Shown here one piece after another: positions 1 through 9,415 of a stretch of 64,000 nt of DNA. This DNA comes from Dipteris shenzhenensis (lineage: Eukaryota; Polypodiophyta; Polypodiopsida; Gleicheniales). The first letter of the stretch is position 1. The number at the start of each line of letters is the position of its first letter. Under the pieces are notes generated by a model. The model saw only the letters and a program-made list of their open reading frames with translations. It was not told where the DNA came from and did not search any database. A program made the position numbers and the translations under genes. The stretch lies in NCBI GenBank assembly GCA_047967505.1, contig CM106539.1. One strand, 5' to 3'.

Positions 1-689
1 GTGGAACCTACCTCCCACCAAAAAGATCAATGACATATTTAGTATCAAAGTGTAAACTAGGGAAGATATTAGATTTCAGAAAAAGAAGAATATGTTTTCT
101 AATCAGATCTCTCTTAAAACCATTTTTCTCAAAAAGATGTATCAGTCTAAGAAGATCTACATAGGCCCATGAGGATTGGGAAGCATTGTAGATGAGTGGT
201 TATACTTGAGACACAAAATTTGAAAGCATGGTTTATAGGTCTTTTACTGTCCTCACATATATTAAGAATACATTGTTACATGGCAACTTGTCCTTTTTCC
301 AATGAGTATGTGTAAAAAACTCACCAATAAAGGGTCTAATAGTGTGAAAGAAGTGTTAAGGTAAGTGGTGAAATTTGACAGCAATGAGAGATAGAGAGAC
401 ATTCCAAAAGAAGTGATAATGGAAGATGTTCCTTTCGACATGACTAGGATAGGACAATAGAGAACTACAATTGATGGCGTCTTTGGAAAGGAGATAAGGA
501 AAAAGACTAAAGTGAAAGTTGTAATTTTTGGAAAATACACATATAAAGATACACAAGGAAACAAGACGAGAAGTGACAATAAGCAAGATGAGGATGTCTT
601 CATCCTTGAGTGGAGAAGGAAGTCATTTGCAAAATGACTAAAAGATTCAGGTCGGCAACCTAAAAGAGACACAGAGAATGTTGAATTTG
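1..689. other. No recognisable gene
   Basis: I see no recognisable protein domain, RNA gene or repeat structure here. The longest open frame (minus strand, about 260-670) reads as low-complexity Leu/Ser/Phe and shows no motif I know, so I treat it as non-coding. Confidence 0.5.
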
Positions 690-1114
690 TGCTCGTGGCT
701 TAGTCCATGGGCATACTTGCTGGACTCCTCAGAATCTGGACTTTCCACTCAAAATCCTACTGCCAAAACCTAAAAGTCACTTCTTTGTAAAAAACCTTAG
801 GTCATATCTAATGAAAACTCAAAACTGATTCACTCTTATTGTCTACATGATAGTCAAAAGCTGTCCCTCTCCATACGTGGCTAGCTCTTCTTCTACCTCG
901 AGCTCTACAGTGCAGGTGGGCTCTCTACTACCTTGTCTTGGTTCCAATATTCTTCCATGACTAGCTTAGAATTCATTGCAACCTCTTGGTCGTCCAAATT
1001 TTGCCAACCTCTTTTTCCTTGGTGCAAGTGCTCTTCTCTCCTAGCCGTGTATATTTGTGTCCTTGCTAAATGTGTTTCAAACATTGTTTAGTACTTGAAT
1101 GATATGAAGGGATG
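690..1114 (-). repeat. Dispersed repeat R1, copy 1
   Basis: This stretch is the reverse complement, with moderate divergence, of 45743-46160. Shared landmarks include TTAGTCCATGGGCATACT, CCTTGTCTTGGTTC and ATTCTTCCATGACT, in the same order and spacing. The homology stops abruptly at 1114, and the other copy stops at the same internal point (45743), where it abuts copia coding sequence. It is probably a fragment of an LTR or of element flank. No conserved reading frame is shared between the copies. Confidence 0.7.
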
Positions 1115-1974
1115 CCCGGGAACAATCCTCAATCTAGACACCGATTGTCAGACAGGTCTACAAGATTCTGAAATAATCAGAGGATATTTGGAGATATCTT
1201 TTGAAATAATTTGCTAAATCAAGTAGTTGTTATGGCTTTGTTTAGGTCATTGTTGTGGGAATTCGTACACTCAGTTCTACAGAGATCAATATGCTCAATC
1301 CACTTGATTCCCCACTCAAACTTTTAGCACGACTTTCTCCAATAGGATCGCCAAATTTTGAAGGTCTTTCTCTCACCCTCGGTTTGACTAATGTCCTTGT
1401 GCTCAGTGAGTGCTCGGCTACATAAGATATTGCAATCCAGTGGTTGTTTCATGCTATCTAAACCACTCGGAGTGCAAAAAGAGATATCAACAAAAAAACA
1501 CTAACAATTGGCATTCATACTGTGTGGGTGACCAGGGGGTGACCAAATGAAGATGGGTGAATAAAAACTCAAGCAAAATAGAAGCAATGCATAGAGTACA
1601 AGAATAAATAATTTAATGACACAACCACACAGTTGTATTGCCCAAAGAAGAGTATATTTGTTTTACAAATGGCTCGTAGCTGTAGAACTAGTTCTTAGAT
1701 ACTGACTCTCACTCTTATAAAGAAAGTTCTTGGAGACCAATAAAACAATACTGAAGACTAATGATAGCTGAAGAAGAAATATATATCACCAAAGGAACTC
1801 AATACAAGAGAAGGTATGAGAGAGAAGCTTTGGAGGGAGCAAACATCAGTCCTCCAGGGAAGGCAATTGTAGTGGACTTCTGCACTAGCTCCACAAGTTG
1901 GAACTGAACCAGATCTGAGACAGCAAACTGATGCAAGGGTTGCTGCAGATCTAGAACAAAAAGAACAGTAGATG

Positions 1975-2290
1975 GAGTAGAAGTTGGGGCAGATCTGGAG
2001 CAGAAGTTGGGGCAGATCTGGAGCACAAGTTGGGGACAGATCTGGAGCAGAAGTTGGGACAGATCTGGAGCAGAAGTTGGGAGCAGATCTGAAGCAGAAG
2101 TAGGGACAAATCTGGAGCAGAAGTAGGGGGGCAGATCTGAAGCAGAAGTAGGGGCAGCCAGGAGAGGCAGAAGAGGAGGCAGCCAGGAGAGGCAGAAGAG
2201 GAGGCAGCCAGGAGGCAGGAAGAAGAGGTAGACAGGAGGCAGGAAGAAGAGGCAGAGAGGAGGCAGCCAGGAAGCAGGAAGGAGGCAGGA
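1975..2290. repeat. Minisatellite inside the LTR of copia A
   Basis: Two adjacent imperfect tandem arrays. At 1975-2155 a unit of about 24-27 bp built on CAGATCTGGAGCAGAAGTTG repeats about seven times. At 2155-2290 a purine-rich unit built on AGGCAGCCAGGAGAGGCAG repeats. Both lie downstream of the putative TATA box of the LTR, so they would sit in the R/U5 part of the transcript. Confidence 0.75.
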
Positions 2291-2383
2291 GCTCAGGGTG
2301 TGCAAGGACCTCAGGAGCACAAGTGATAGTGGAGCAACTAGGCCCCCCCTTTAAATAGGGAAGGGCTAGTTGCTCAACCAGCT

Positions 2384-2400
2384 GGTCGGCCTGGCCGACC
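2384..2400. other. Hairpin-forming inverted repeat in LTR U3
   Basis: GGTCGGC-CTG-GCCGACC is a perfect 7-bp stem with a 3-nt loop. Related half-palindromes (GGTCGACC, GACCGACC, CGGCCAG) continue to about 2460, just upstream, in the LTR direction, of the TATA-like box. Confidence 0.6.
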
Positions 2401-2985
2401 TGGCCAGTCTGGTCGACCAAATTTTGACCGACCTGGTCAATCTGATCGGCCAGAGTGTGGCCAGTTTTGGCCTCCGATTCTGGGCTCTTTTGGGGCCTGT
2501 TTTTGATGAGGTTTTAACACAGTGTTTTGGTTTTGATTTTTATTCTGACGGAGATTCACCTGTAGCTTTTTTACCTGTATTTTATCTGACCTTTGCACCA
2601 ATTTGGCCTTTGATTATCCTGTCCTTTAGAGTTGGAGATTGCCTGGCTTAACACCCCCTCTCAATGTCTAATGTAGAAGGGAGAAGCAAAGAGTTGTTCC
2701 ACAGGTGATCTATCTTCTTCATCAGCTGTTTTTTTTTAATTTAATAATTTTATTTTATTTTAAAATAGGGTTTTCATTTAGATGAAGATGCCTACAAAGT
2801 AGGTTTTCATCTTCACTAAATGCCCAAATGATGGTACAATCAGAAAGTACAAAAAAGTACTTTAAGGAGTGCCCTCGCAGGGGATTTGTTCACTTCCTTA
2901 AGCACAAGTACACAAAAAAAAACTGCTAAGTAGAAGGAGGCGGTATACCAATCCCAAGCCATGGGCTGAGATGCTCAAGAGTAGG

Positions 2986-3660
2986 TCAGTTAGCCGGCTT
3001 GGTAAGAATGTCAGCATGATTATCGGCAGCTGGAACATATACCAATCGAATAGTACCTAATTCCACTTGCTCACGAGTAAAATGAAAGTGTACACCAACA
3101 TGTTTGATGCGGTTGGAAAAAATGGGATTGCCGGCGAGAGTAATGGCACTTTTGTTGTCGATGTAGAGGATCGTTGGTTCAATACAAGGAAAGTGTAGCT
3201 CTACCAGAAACTGCCGGAGATGTATGGCCTCTGTGATACAATCATACAAGGCCCGGTATTCAACCTCAGTAGAAGAGCCAGCAACAGTTTCTTATTTACG
3301 GCTGGACCAAGAAACAAGTGCCGAGCCGAACGAGAAAATATAGCCGCCATGAGAACGGTGATTGTCCGGGTCACCAGCCCAGTCGGAATCAGTGTATCCC
3401 TGTAGTGTTAGTCATGGTCTAAAATGTAAACCATAAGAGTAAATACCACGTATGAACCGCAAGATATGAATACATGCATGCCAATGAGTGAGCTTGGGTT
3501 CATTAAAGTACTGACTGAGAATGGAAACCGAGTAAGAAAGATCTGGACGAGTGTGAATGAGCCAGAGCAGCTTGCCAACAACCTAACGATAGAGATGTTC
3601 ATCAAAGGGAGGAGACTGCAAGTCTTTTGAGAGCTTGACTGTGGGATCCAAGGGAGTGGC
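2986..3660 (-). pseudogene. Copia A RNase H domain remnant
   Basis: The last 87-residue open stretch (2986-3249) reads EAIHLRQFLVEL, then YIDNKSAI and RIKHVGVHFHFTREQV, and ends with ADILTKP, the standard end of copia polyproteins. Just upstream, 3408-3605 matches the connection region in broken frames: TRPDLSYSV, LSQYFNEP and HWHACIHILRFIRG can be read. Stops and frame changes separate the two parts, so this is not expressible as one protein. The polypurine tract and 3' LTR follow within 350 bp. Confidence 0.8.
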
Positions 3661-3686
3661 AGCTAGCTTAGGCTCGTGGGAATGAT

Positions 3687-4340
3687 CTAATCAAGGAGTT
3701 GAAGAGCATATTTCTGTTGAGAAACAAAGATGCCACCAGAATGCTGAACAACTTCCATGCCAAAGAAATAGGAGAGAAGATCGAGATCGGTCATCTCGAA
3801 TGTGGTGCTGAGTTGAGTTTTAATTAATTGAAGTGTGGTGGGGGTAGAGCCCAAAAGCAAAAGATCATCTACGTAAAGTAAGATAAAGCAGACCCCCTCT
3901 GAAGATTGATGTATATATAAATTTGGATCAAAAGGAGTGGAATGAAACCCATCAGTTTTAAGGAAGGTGTTTATTCGGTGGAACCATGACCGAGGTGCTT
4001 GTTTAAGCCCATAAAGAGCTTTGCGGAGATGGAATACCTTATTTTCATGGCCAGGTTGAGAAAAACCAAGTGGGGAAGCCACATAAACTTCCTCATCAAG
4101 ATAGCCATTGAGAAAGGCACTCTTGACATCCATCTGATAGATAGACCAGCTGTGATGAGCGGCTAGGGCGAGAAGAAGGCGAAAGGAAGTTAATCGAGTA
4201 GTAGGTGCAAAGGTTTCCTCATAATCAATACCATGTTTTTGGCGAAATCCTTGCACTACTAAGCGAGCTTTGTACTCATCCAGTGTTCCATCGGCTTTGA
4301 GTTTTGTTCGGAAGATCCACTTGGTTCCTATGACCTTTTT
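3687..4340 (-). pseudogene. Copia A reverse transcriptase
   Basis: Copia-type RNA-dependent DNA polymerase, which copies the element RNA into cDNA. The best open part (3687-4256) shows, in order, GIDYEETFAPTTRL, IYQMDVKSAFLNG (first catalytic Asp), KALYGLKQAPRSW and the active-site box LLYVDDLLLLG, ending in EMTDLDLLSYFFGMEV. The preceding GTKWIFRTKLKADG and YKARLVVQGF are also readable. Both catalytic motifs are intact, but the frame closes at 3687 before RNase H, so the polyprotein is broken. Confidence 0.85.
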
Positions 4341-4589
4341 GTGACTGGGTCAATCGACCAAAATCCAGGTCTCATTGCGATCAATGCTCTCAAGCTCCTG
4401 TTCCATGGCAGGATGCCACTCAGGATGTTGAATTGCTTCCTGCCAAGTGGCAAGTTCAGAATGTATGATATAAGCTGTGGTAAAAATGGAGGCGGTGGTA
4501 GTGGAAGAAGCTGTCCGGGTAGAGCATCAAGGACCGGGAGGAGGAAGTTCTAAGGGAATTATCCCAGAATCCTTCATAGTTTGACGATA

Positions 4590-4973
4590 CTAGCGTGGCA
4601 GTGGGTCATGAGAAGAGGATCGAGGAGAAGCAATGGGTGGAGAGAAAGTAGTTTTGGGCGGAGAGAAAGAAGTTTCGGGTGGAGAGATTTCAGAGGGAGC
4701 AGGAGTAGATACGTCATCAGCAGAGAGAATGGAGGAATTTTTTAGAAAATCTCTTTCATCAAAGACCACATCATGGCGAACCAAAACTTTGTTTGTGCGA
4801 GGATCAAGTAAGCGATAAGCTTTGGCTTCCACTGAGTAGCCAACTAGAAGTAGAAGTTCAGCACGAGGTTCTAGTTTACCACGAGTATCATTGGGAGTAT
4901 GAGTGTACGCACGGCATCCAAAGATGCGGATATGAGAAATAGAGGGTCGGTAGCCATAGAAGGCCGCGACCAA
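4590..4973 (-). pseudogene. Copia A integrase C-terminal/RT linker remnant
   Basis: The frame reads GYRPSISHIRIFGCRAYTH, GKLEPRAELLLLVGYS, YRLLDPRTNKVL and RHDVVFDERDF, followed by a Ser/Pro-rich spacer. This is the stretch between the integrase core and reverse transcriptase in copia polyproteins. It starts directly at the internal deletion junction near 4975-4995, so only the tail of integrase survives. Confidence 0.8.
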
Positions 4974-4977
4974 GAAG

Positions 4978-5529
4978 GCAAAGTTGATGGACGGAAAGAA
5001 GATTGACCCCTAATTGGGGGACATAAAATACTTGATCCAATTGAGCAAGATTAGGGCCTTTGTCGGTATCAAATGTGATTGAACCAACACCATGAATAGT
5101 AGCAACAGAGTTATTGCCACGACGGACTCCCCCTGTTGCCGGTTGGCGAGAAATGAAGAGATCATGATGAGGGGTCATATGATGAGTGGCTCCACTATCC
5201 ACAATCCAAGGGGCTTTAGAGCCACATGGAAGAGTATGAAATGCTGATCCAGATATGGACGGGGAGGAGTCAAGCTCAGTGATATGGATCAAGGCTTGAG
5301 AAGTGAAGTCTAGAGAATCTCCAGTGGTCCAGTCAGACAGGCCTTCGGGAGTTATAAAAGGAGGGGATGGGGTGAAATGATTAGTGACATGGCCCTGGTC
5401 TCCAAAGACCAACGTTAGGTGGAGGAGGACCACTCCTAGGGCGCCAACGAGGTGGCAGAGGAGTCGTGGTGGGGGGCTGTGGAAGAATGCCTTTGGCTTT
5501 GGAGCGACATTCATCATCAACATGCCCAA
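4978..5529 (-). pseudogene. Copia A aspartic protease
   Basis: Retroviral-type aspartic protease that would cleave the polyprotein. The key motif is APWIVDSGATHHMT (catalytic DSG), followed by the pre-integrase start VFYVPQLGVNLLSVHQL. After LSVHQL the frame enters unrelated sequence (CLLGRGLLW), marking the junction of the integrase deletion. It lies immediately downstream of the damaged gag zinc knuckle. Confidence 0.8.
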
Positions 5530-6766
5530 CTTTCTGGCAATGCTAACAAAACCTATTCTTTTTGGGAAGGTTGTGCCAGGCGGGTTTAATACCAGAGGAG
5601 TTATTAGAGTTAGGAGTGGGAGAGGGCTTCCCAGAGATGAGTTGATCTTTTTGGATCACGGAGAGAAGAGCCCCCTCTGAAGTAGGAACACTATGTTTTT
5701 GGTGAACCTGAGAGTAAAGACGAGCATAATGCAAAAGTTGACATTCGAACTCATAAAAAGTAGGAAGAGAGGGTTGAGAAATGATTTGCTGCATAAAACT
5801 AAAATACTTGGGCGGGAGTTTGTTCAAAAAGAAAGTAACTTGGTCATCCTCGGATTTGGGAGGACCAGTTGTGGCAAATTCAGCAACTAACTACCGGTAG
5901 TCTGTGAGTTTGACCTTGAGATCATCATCAGCAGTAATCTGGAATTGCTAGAGATCGTGGTCAAGATTGATGCGACGAGTACGATCTCGAGCTGCATAGC
6001 AGTCAGTGAGATGTGCCCATCGCTCAGAGGCAAGGTCAAAATGCTGTAATTGAGAGTGAAATTCAGGCAAAAGACCTTGCATGATTTCGACAATGGTAGT
6101 GACATTGCGATGTCGCCACGAGCAAACTACCTGATAAGGATAAACATGAGGATCAGGTTGTGGTTTAGTACCTTGAACAAGTTTCCATAGGTCTTGAGAA
6201 TCAAGCACATGGTGCATGAGATTTGACCATGTGGTATAATTAGACCCGTTAAAACGAGTCTTATCAGTAAAAGCATGTTTGGCTGTTGCAGAGACAGAGT
6301 GAGAGGAAGAAAGGGAATGATAGGGAGAAGCAACCGGTGGAGGCATGAGAGAATTCAGAACAGGAGCGGAGTGAGAAGAAGGGAGAGGCGGCACCACCGG
6401 AGGAACAAAAGGATTCGGAGAAGGTCCTAAAGGGGAGGGATAAACATGAGAGGCGGGATATGACATGAGAGGGGAAAAAGGGGCAGCGGGAGAGATAGAG
6501 GGAAATAAACTATAGGAGTCCAGTGGCATGGGAGAAGAAGGAGGATGAGAAGCCACTGGAGGAAAGATGGCAGTGGAAGATATGAGAGGGATGGGAGGGA
6601 AGGAAGAATGAGAACCGAAAGCAAACTCATTGTCTGACACATTTCTCCTTTCTCGTCTGCAAGTGTTCACATGCATGTATGGATCTGTGTCCTCGTGATT
6701 ACTCGTTCCTATGCCTTGCATAACAGATGGAGTTGCACCAAGGGAATAGGGCAACATACCTTGCAC
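5500..6766 (-). pseudogene. Copia A gag with nonsense codon in the zinc knuckle
   Basis: Nucleocapsid/capsid-type polyprotein. An N-terminal Pro/Ser-rich region of about 150 residues (6766 to about 6290) leads to the copia gag core FNGSNYTTWSNLMHHVL and LWKLVQGTKPQ. After frame breaks near 5890-5950 it resumes with LPPKYFSFMQQI. The CCHC knuckle is readable across 5507-5550 as C-stop-HC, then QKVGH, then VDDEC. A TAG codon at 5543-5545 replaces the residue after the first Cys (Tyr is usual there), so Gag would end inside its RNA-binding finger. Confidence 0.8.
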
Positions 6767-7580
6767 TGATCCTTAGAAAACAAAAAATAGCCTTGAAGGC
6801 TCGTCATCAATGGAGCTAGCTTTGGTTGCAGTAACAGAGTCGGAAGAAAGAGGAGATCAAAGAAGTAGACTTGGTCCTTAAATTCGATGCCTCAACTTCT
6901 AAAAGGCTAGACAAGAAGTTTGTTCCAAGGTGGGAAGACCCCTCTTAGGTGATGAAGAAATATCAAACCAAAATGTATAAAGCTAAGGGGACATGGATGG
7001 ACAAGAATAATTGTGCTAGGCTAATGAATTCCCAGTGATACATGTCACCAAGTTGTGAATAGTTACAATTGACCATTTAAAGAGTCTTTCATTCATTTAA
7101 TTATGTTCAAAAAGTTATCTTTTATTGGTCAAAGATACTTAACCGTGGTTAAGTATACTTAACCACGGTTAAGAAGACTTGGCTTATGCCAAGAGGGTTA
7201 ACTATCATTAACCAAAGAACCTCGACTATGGTCAAAAAGTGTCAACTTTGGTCAACAAGACGGCTTCGACCAAAGCAGGTTGACTACGATCAACCTAGAT
7301 TATTACTGACTCTAGTCAGAGAGTTCTAGCATTAATTAGGGCACTTTGACCCTCGATCAAAATCCTTAATTATGGCTAGAAGGGTTGGATATGGTAAATT
7401 GCAAAATTAGTTGTTTTATGTGCACATGTTTGCTTGGTGGGGATGCCCACAATGACTAGGATTAGTCCATAGATCAGTATTTGCATGCAAAGCGCTGACC
7501 ATTAATGGGTGCCATGGTTGTGTGCTTTAGTTAATTGTTGCAAGTACCAAGAGGGATTGAAGACCCAGGCAATATGGAGC
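6767..7580. other. No recognisable gene; palindrome-rich AT DNA
   Basis: Upstream flank of copia A. I find no LTR or primer-binding site. From 7080 to 7400 the sequence is unusually rich in TTAACC/GGTTAA and TTGACC/GGTCAA half-sites, including the perfect palindrome listed separately. Confidence 0.5.
7138..7173. repeat. Perfect 36-bp palindrome
   Basis: The two 16-bp arms CTTAACCGTGGTTAAG and CTTAACCACGGTTAAG flank TATA, giving a perfect 36-bp inverted repeat. Each arm is itself nearly palindromic (one mismatched pair), so the block could form a long hairpin or cruciform. Diverged copies of the same half-sites continue to about 7380. Confidence 0.9.
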
Positions 7581-7837
7581 TTAGCAAGCAACTAGGAGAT
7601 GACTCGCGTGACCAAGTGCTTCGAAGGCTCCAAAGTTGCCCTTAGGTGGCATGTAATTAGGAAAGTACATTAAAGTTTGACACTTGGCATGTTGCCAAAG
7701 AAATGAAATGATCTCCTTTATATTTATAAGCAGCTGAAATGCTGAACTCATGTACTCAGAATTTCTATTTATAATAAAGCCTTCAGGGGGTCCAGCCCGA
7801 CATGTTGTCATGGGCCCTATGTGTTGTAGAGAGAGGG

Positions 7838-7840
7838 AGT

Positions 7841-7881
<41 letters not shown>

Positions 7882-7964
7882 TTCAAAAGAATTAAGCTGC
7901 GTTGGACTGAAGAGAGAGAGAGAGAGAGAGCGCGCTTCAAAAGAATTAAGCTGCGTTGGACTGA
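7838..7964. repeat. GA microsatellite with 54-bp tandem duplication
   Basis: A (GA)n tract (about 7838-7878) is followed by CGCTTCAAAAGAATTAAGCT and then a second GA tract and the same 32-bp sequence again (7879-7910 and 7933-7964). The duplication period is 54 bp. Frames across it read as Glu-Arg or Ser-Leu repeats and are not genes. Confidence 0.9.
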
Positions 7965-8466
7965 AGGTTTGCAAGCGTGGAAGGTTTCAATACACCTCAA
8001 CTCTGGGGGGGAGTAAGGATCTGTGTGAAATTTTTGATGTTACGTAGTGGGTCCTTGGTGCAGGAATTATTGTTGTATGAACATGACATTGGTGTCTAGA
8101 GAGTGGTATTGAGATTGGGCGAGTGGATAAGGCTCGCCCATGGCTACCTTATTTAGCTAGTCTTTTTGGAAGTTACAGTTTTGCACAGATCTTGGGCACC
8201 CAGCTCTTTCTTGAAGCGCCCACTTTTGGATGTGATAATCTTAGGCTAGAATCTATTTTGGTAAAGATGATTGAGAAAGCATATTGGCTCCCTCTACATA
8301 AACATGGAGGTGTATAGGCTTAGGACAAGAAAGAAGACAAGCTATATCAAGAGCATTCTTAAAGCACTGATGTTCATGTCGCTAGCGCTCTCTTCTTATG
8401 TAGCATCCCTATGACTTGCCTTCTTCTCTAGCATGTCTCGTTGCCATTGAGCATGCCATGTTGTAT

Positions 8467-8505
8467 GAGAGAGAGAGAGAGAGAAAGAAAGAAAGAAAGA
8501 AAGAA
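8467..8505. repeat. (GA)n(GAAA)n tract, 3' tail of LINE3
   Basis: GA dinucleotides grade into GAAA units exactly where the LINE3 3' end begins. On the minus (element sense) strand this is a (TTTC)n(TC)n tail. Confidence 0.8.
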
Positions 8506-9204
8506 TTTTTATTAAAGTCTTCGGGAGACCGTGAAGGTCTATGAGACTAAAGATAACTAGTACAATGAGCATAACGGTGAACGGTTCAGCCAACCGTTTC
8601 TTCAAAAAAGTTATGAAGGACGGTGTGTCTAGTCCTGGTGCAAAAAATGTGTATCTATCTCCAGATAATACAAAAAATGGCACAAAAAAATGGAACAGAA
8701 GGGGGGAGATACAAAATATATATATATGCCTGTGGTGATCGTCAGAGGTCAATCATAGAGGGCCCGTCAAATGGGAGGTCGAAAAAACCCTGCGATGGAT
8801 GATTGACCTCTGACGTCACGCTGCCTAGTCGAGCTCAGTCGTCGGAGGCGACGGGAGGCCTTCTGTTGAAGAACAATAACGACGGTGACCCCGGTAGGGC
8901 GTGCTAAGAGCATAGAAGGGAAGTCATGGACCCGGATGTGTGAGTCTGTCCGCTGGCGTAGCTTTCTTGGCTCTGGCTCTCGCTCACGTCCGCGTCGTCG
9001 GCTAGACTGAGGAGAGGTATCCTGTGACTGGAAGAAATCAGTGATGGGTCGCTGAGTGTCCTCACGCTGTGTGGGCTGCGCATGCTGTCGTGCCGGGAGA
9101 GATGCATCTCGGTGGCGGGTCATCTCATATAAGAAAGCGGCTAGGCACCGTTGGTCCGGGAACTGCAACATGCGTGTGAGGGGGCCGAATCCGTCGCGGA
9201 ATAG
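8506..9204 (-). mobile_element. LINE3, 5'-truncated non-LTR retrotransposon
   Basis: A 0.7-kb 3' fragment lying between two GA/GAAA tracts. Its 3' terminus (plus-strand reading TTTTTATTAAAGTCTTCGGG, then GGTCTATGAGAC and TACAATG) matches the 3' ends of LINE1 (9238 on), LINE2 (36984 on) and LINE4 (21870 on). It contains an Arg/Ser-rich C-terminal coding segment (separate entry) and a 260-bp 3' UTR. No RT sequence is present, so assignment to the LINE family rests on the 3' end and context. Confidence 0.65.
8767..9204 (-). pseudogene. LINE3 C-terminal coding segment with two PIP-box motifs
   Basis: An open frame of about 146 residues enters from the upstream CT tract and ends at a stop at 8767. 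It contains QRPITDFF near the middle and QSSIAGFF seven residues before the C-terminal end. Both fit the PCNA-interacting consensus Q-x-x-hydrophobic-x-x-aromatic-aromatic. Between them lies a basic stretch SRRRGREREPEPRKLRQR that could act as a nuclear signal. The segment is 5'-truncated, so the parent protein is unseen. If it is the tail of a LINE ORF2 protein, the motifs could tether the RT to the replication clamp. That is inference; the motifs themselves are seen directly. Confidence 0.5.
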
Positions 9205-9237
9205 GAGAGAGAGAAAGAAAGAAAGAAAGAAAGAGAG
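9205..9237. repeat. (GA)n(GAAA)n tract between LINE3 and LINE1
   Basis: GA units grade into GAAA, then TTTATTAGCGTCCTCGGG, the LINE1 3' terminus. On the minus strand it is the CT tail of LINE1 and also the sequence immediately 5' of truncated LINE3. Confidence 0.8.
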
Positions 9238-9415
9238 TTTATTAGCGTCCTCGGGGGGCCAAAAATGACCCATGGGACCCGTCTCGATACAATGTAAAAA
9301 GAGTCTCCTCAAGGAGAGAGGTCAAGAGTCTATGAGTTCCTGACGACAGGTAAAAAGACGAGTGACAAAAGATCCCAATGCTGCCGGAGAGGCAATGGAG
9401 AGAACTGATGTCAAC

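Larger units (their letters stand above)
1500..2653 (-). repeat. 3' LTR of copia element A (outer end unresolved)
   Basis: On the minus strand a purine tract (GAGAGGGGG, 2654-2662) is followed at 2653 by TGTTAAGCC, the usual polypurine-tract/LTR junction of plant copia elements, about 330 bp after the RNase H frame ends. Inside is a TATA-like TATTTAAAGG near 2349-2358, downstream of which lie tandem GATCTGGAGCAGAAGTTGG-type units. I could not place the distal CA end or a target duplication, so the left limit is approximate. The long frames through this LTR are translated minisatellite and are not genes. Confidence 0.55.
2986..6766 (-). mobile_element. Ty1/copia element A, internal region, integrase deleted
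   Basis: Read on the minus strand the order is gag (6766 to 5543), protease (5529 to about 4996), a short post-integrase linker (4973 to 4590), reverse transcriptase (about 4340 to 3687) and RNase H (about 3660 to 2986). This is copia order, but the protease segment ends at a LLSVHQL motif and runs straight into the FGCRAYTH linker that normally follows the integrase. The GAG-pre-integrase and integrase core, normally some 350-400 residues, are therefore missing. No 5' LTR or primer-binding site is visible above 6766, so the element is also truncated or too eroded at that end. Confidence 0.85.

Noticed and set aside
1758-2420. 220-residue minus-strand ORF, Cys/Ser/Pro/Leu-rich
   Set aside because: It is translated minisatellite within the copia A LTR; the overlapping frame at 1799-2320 looks equally good.
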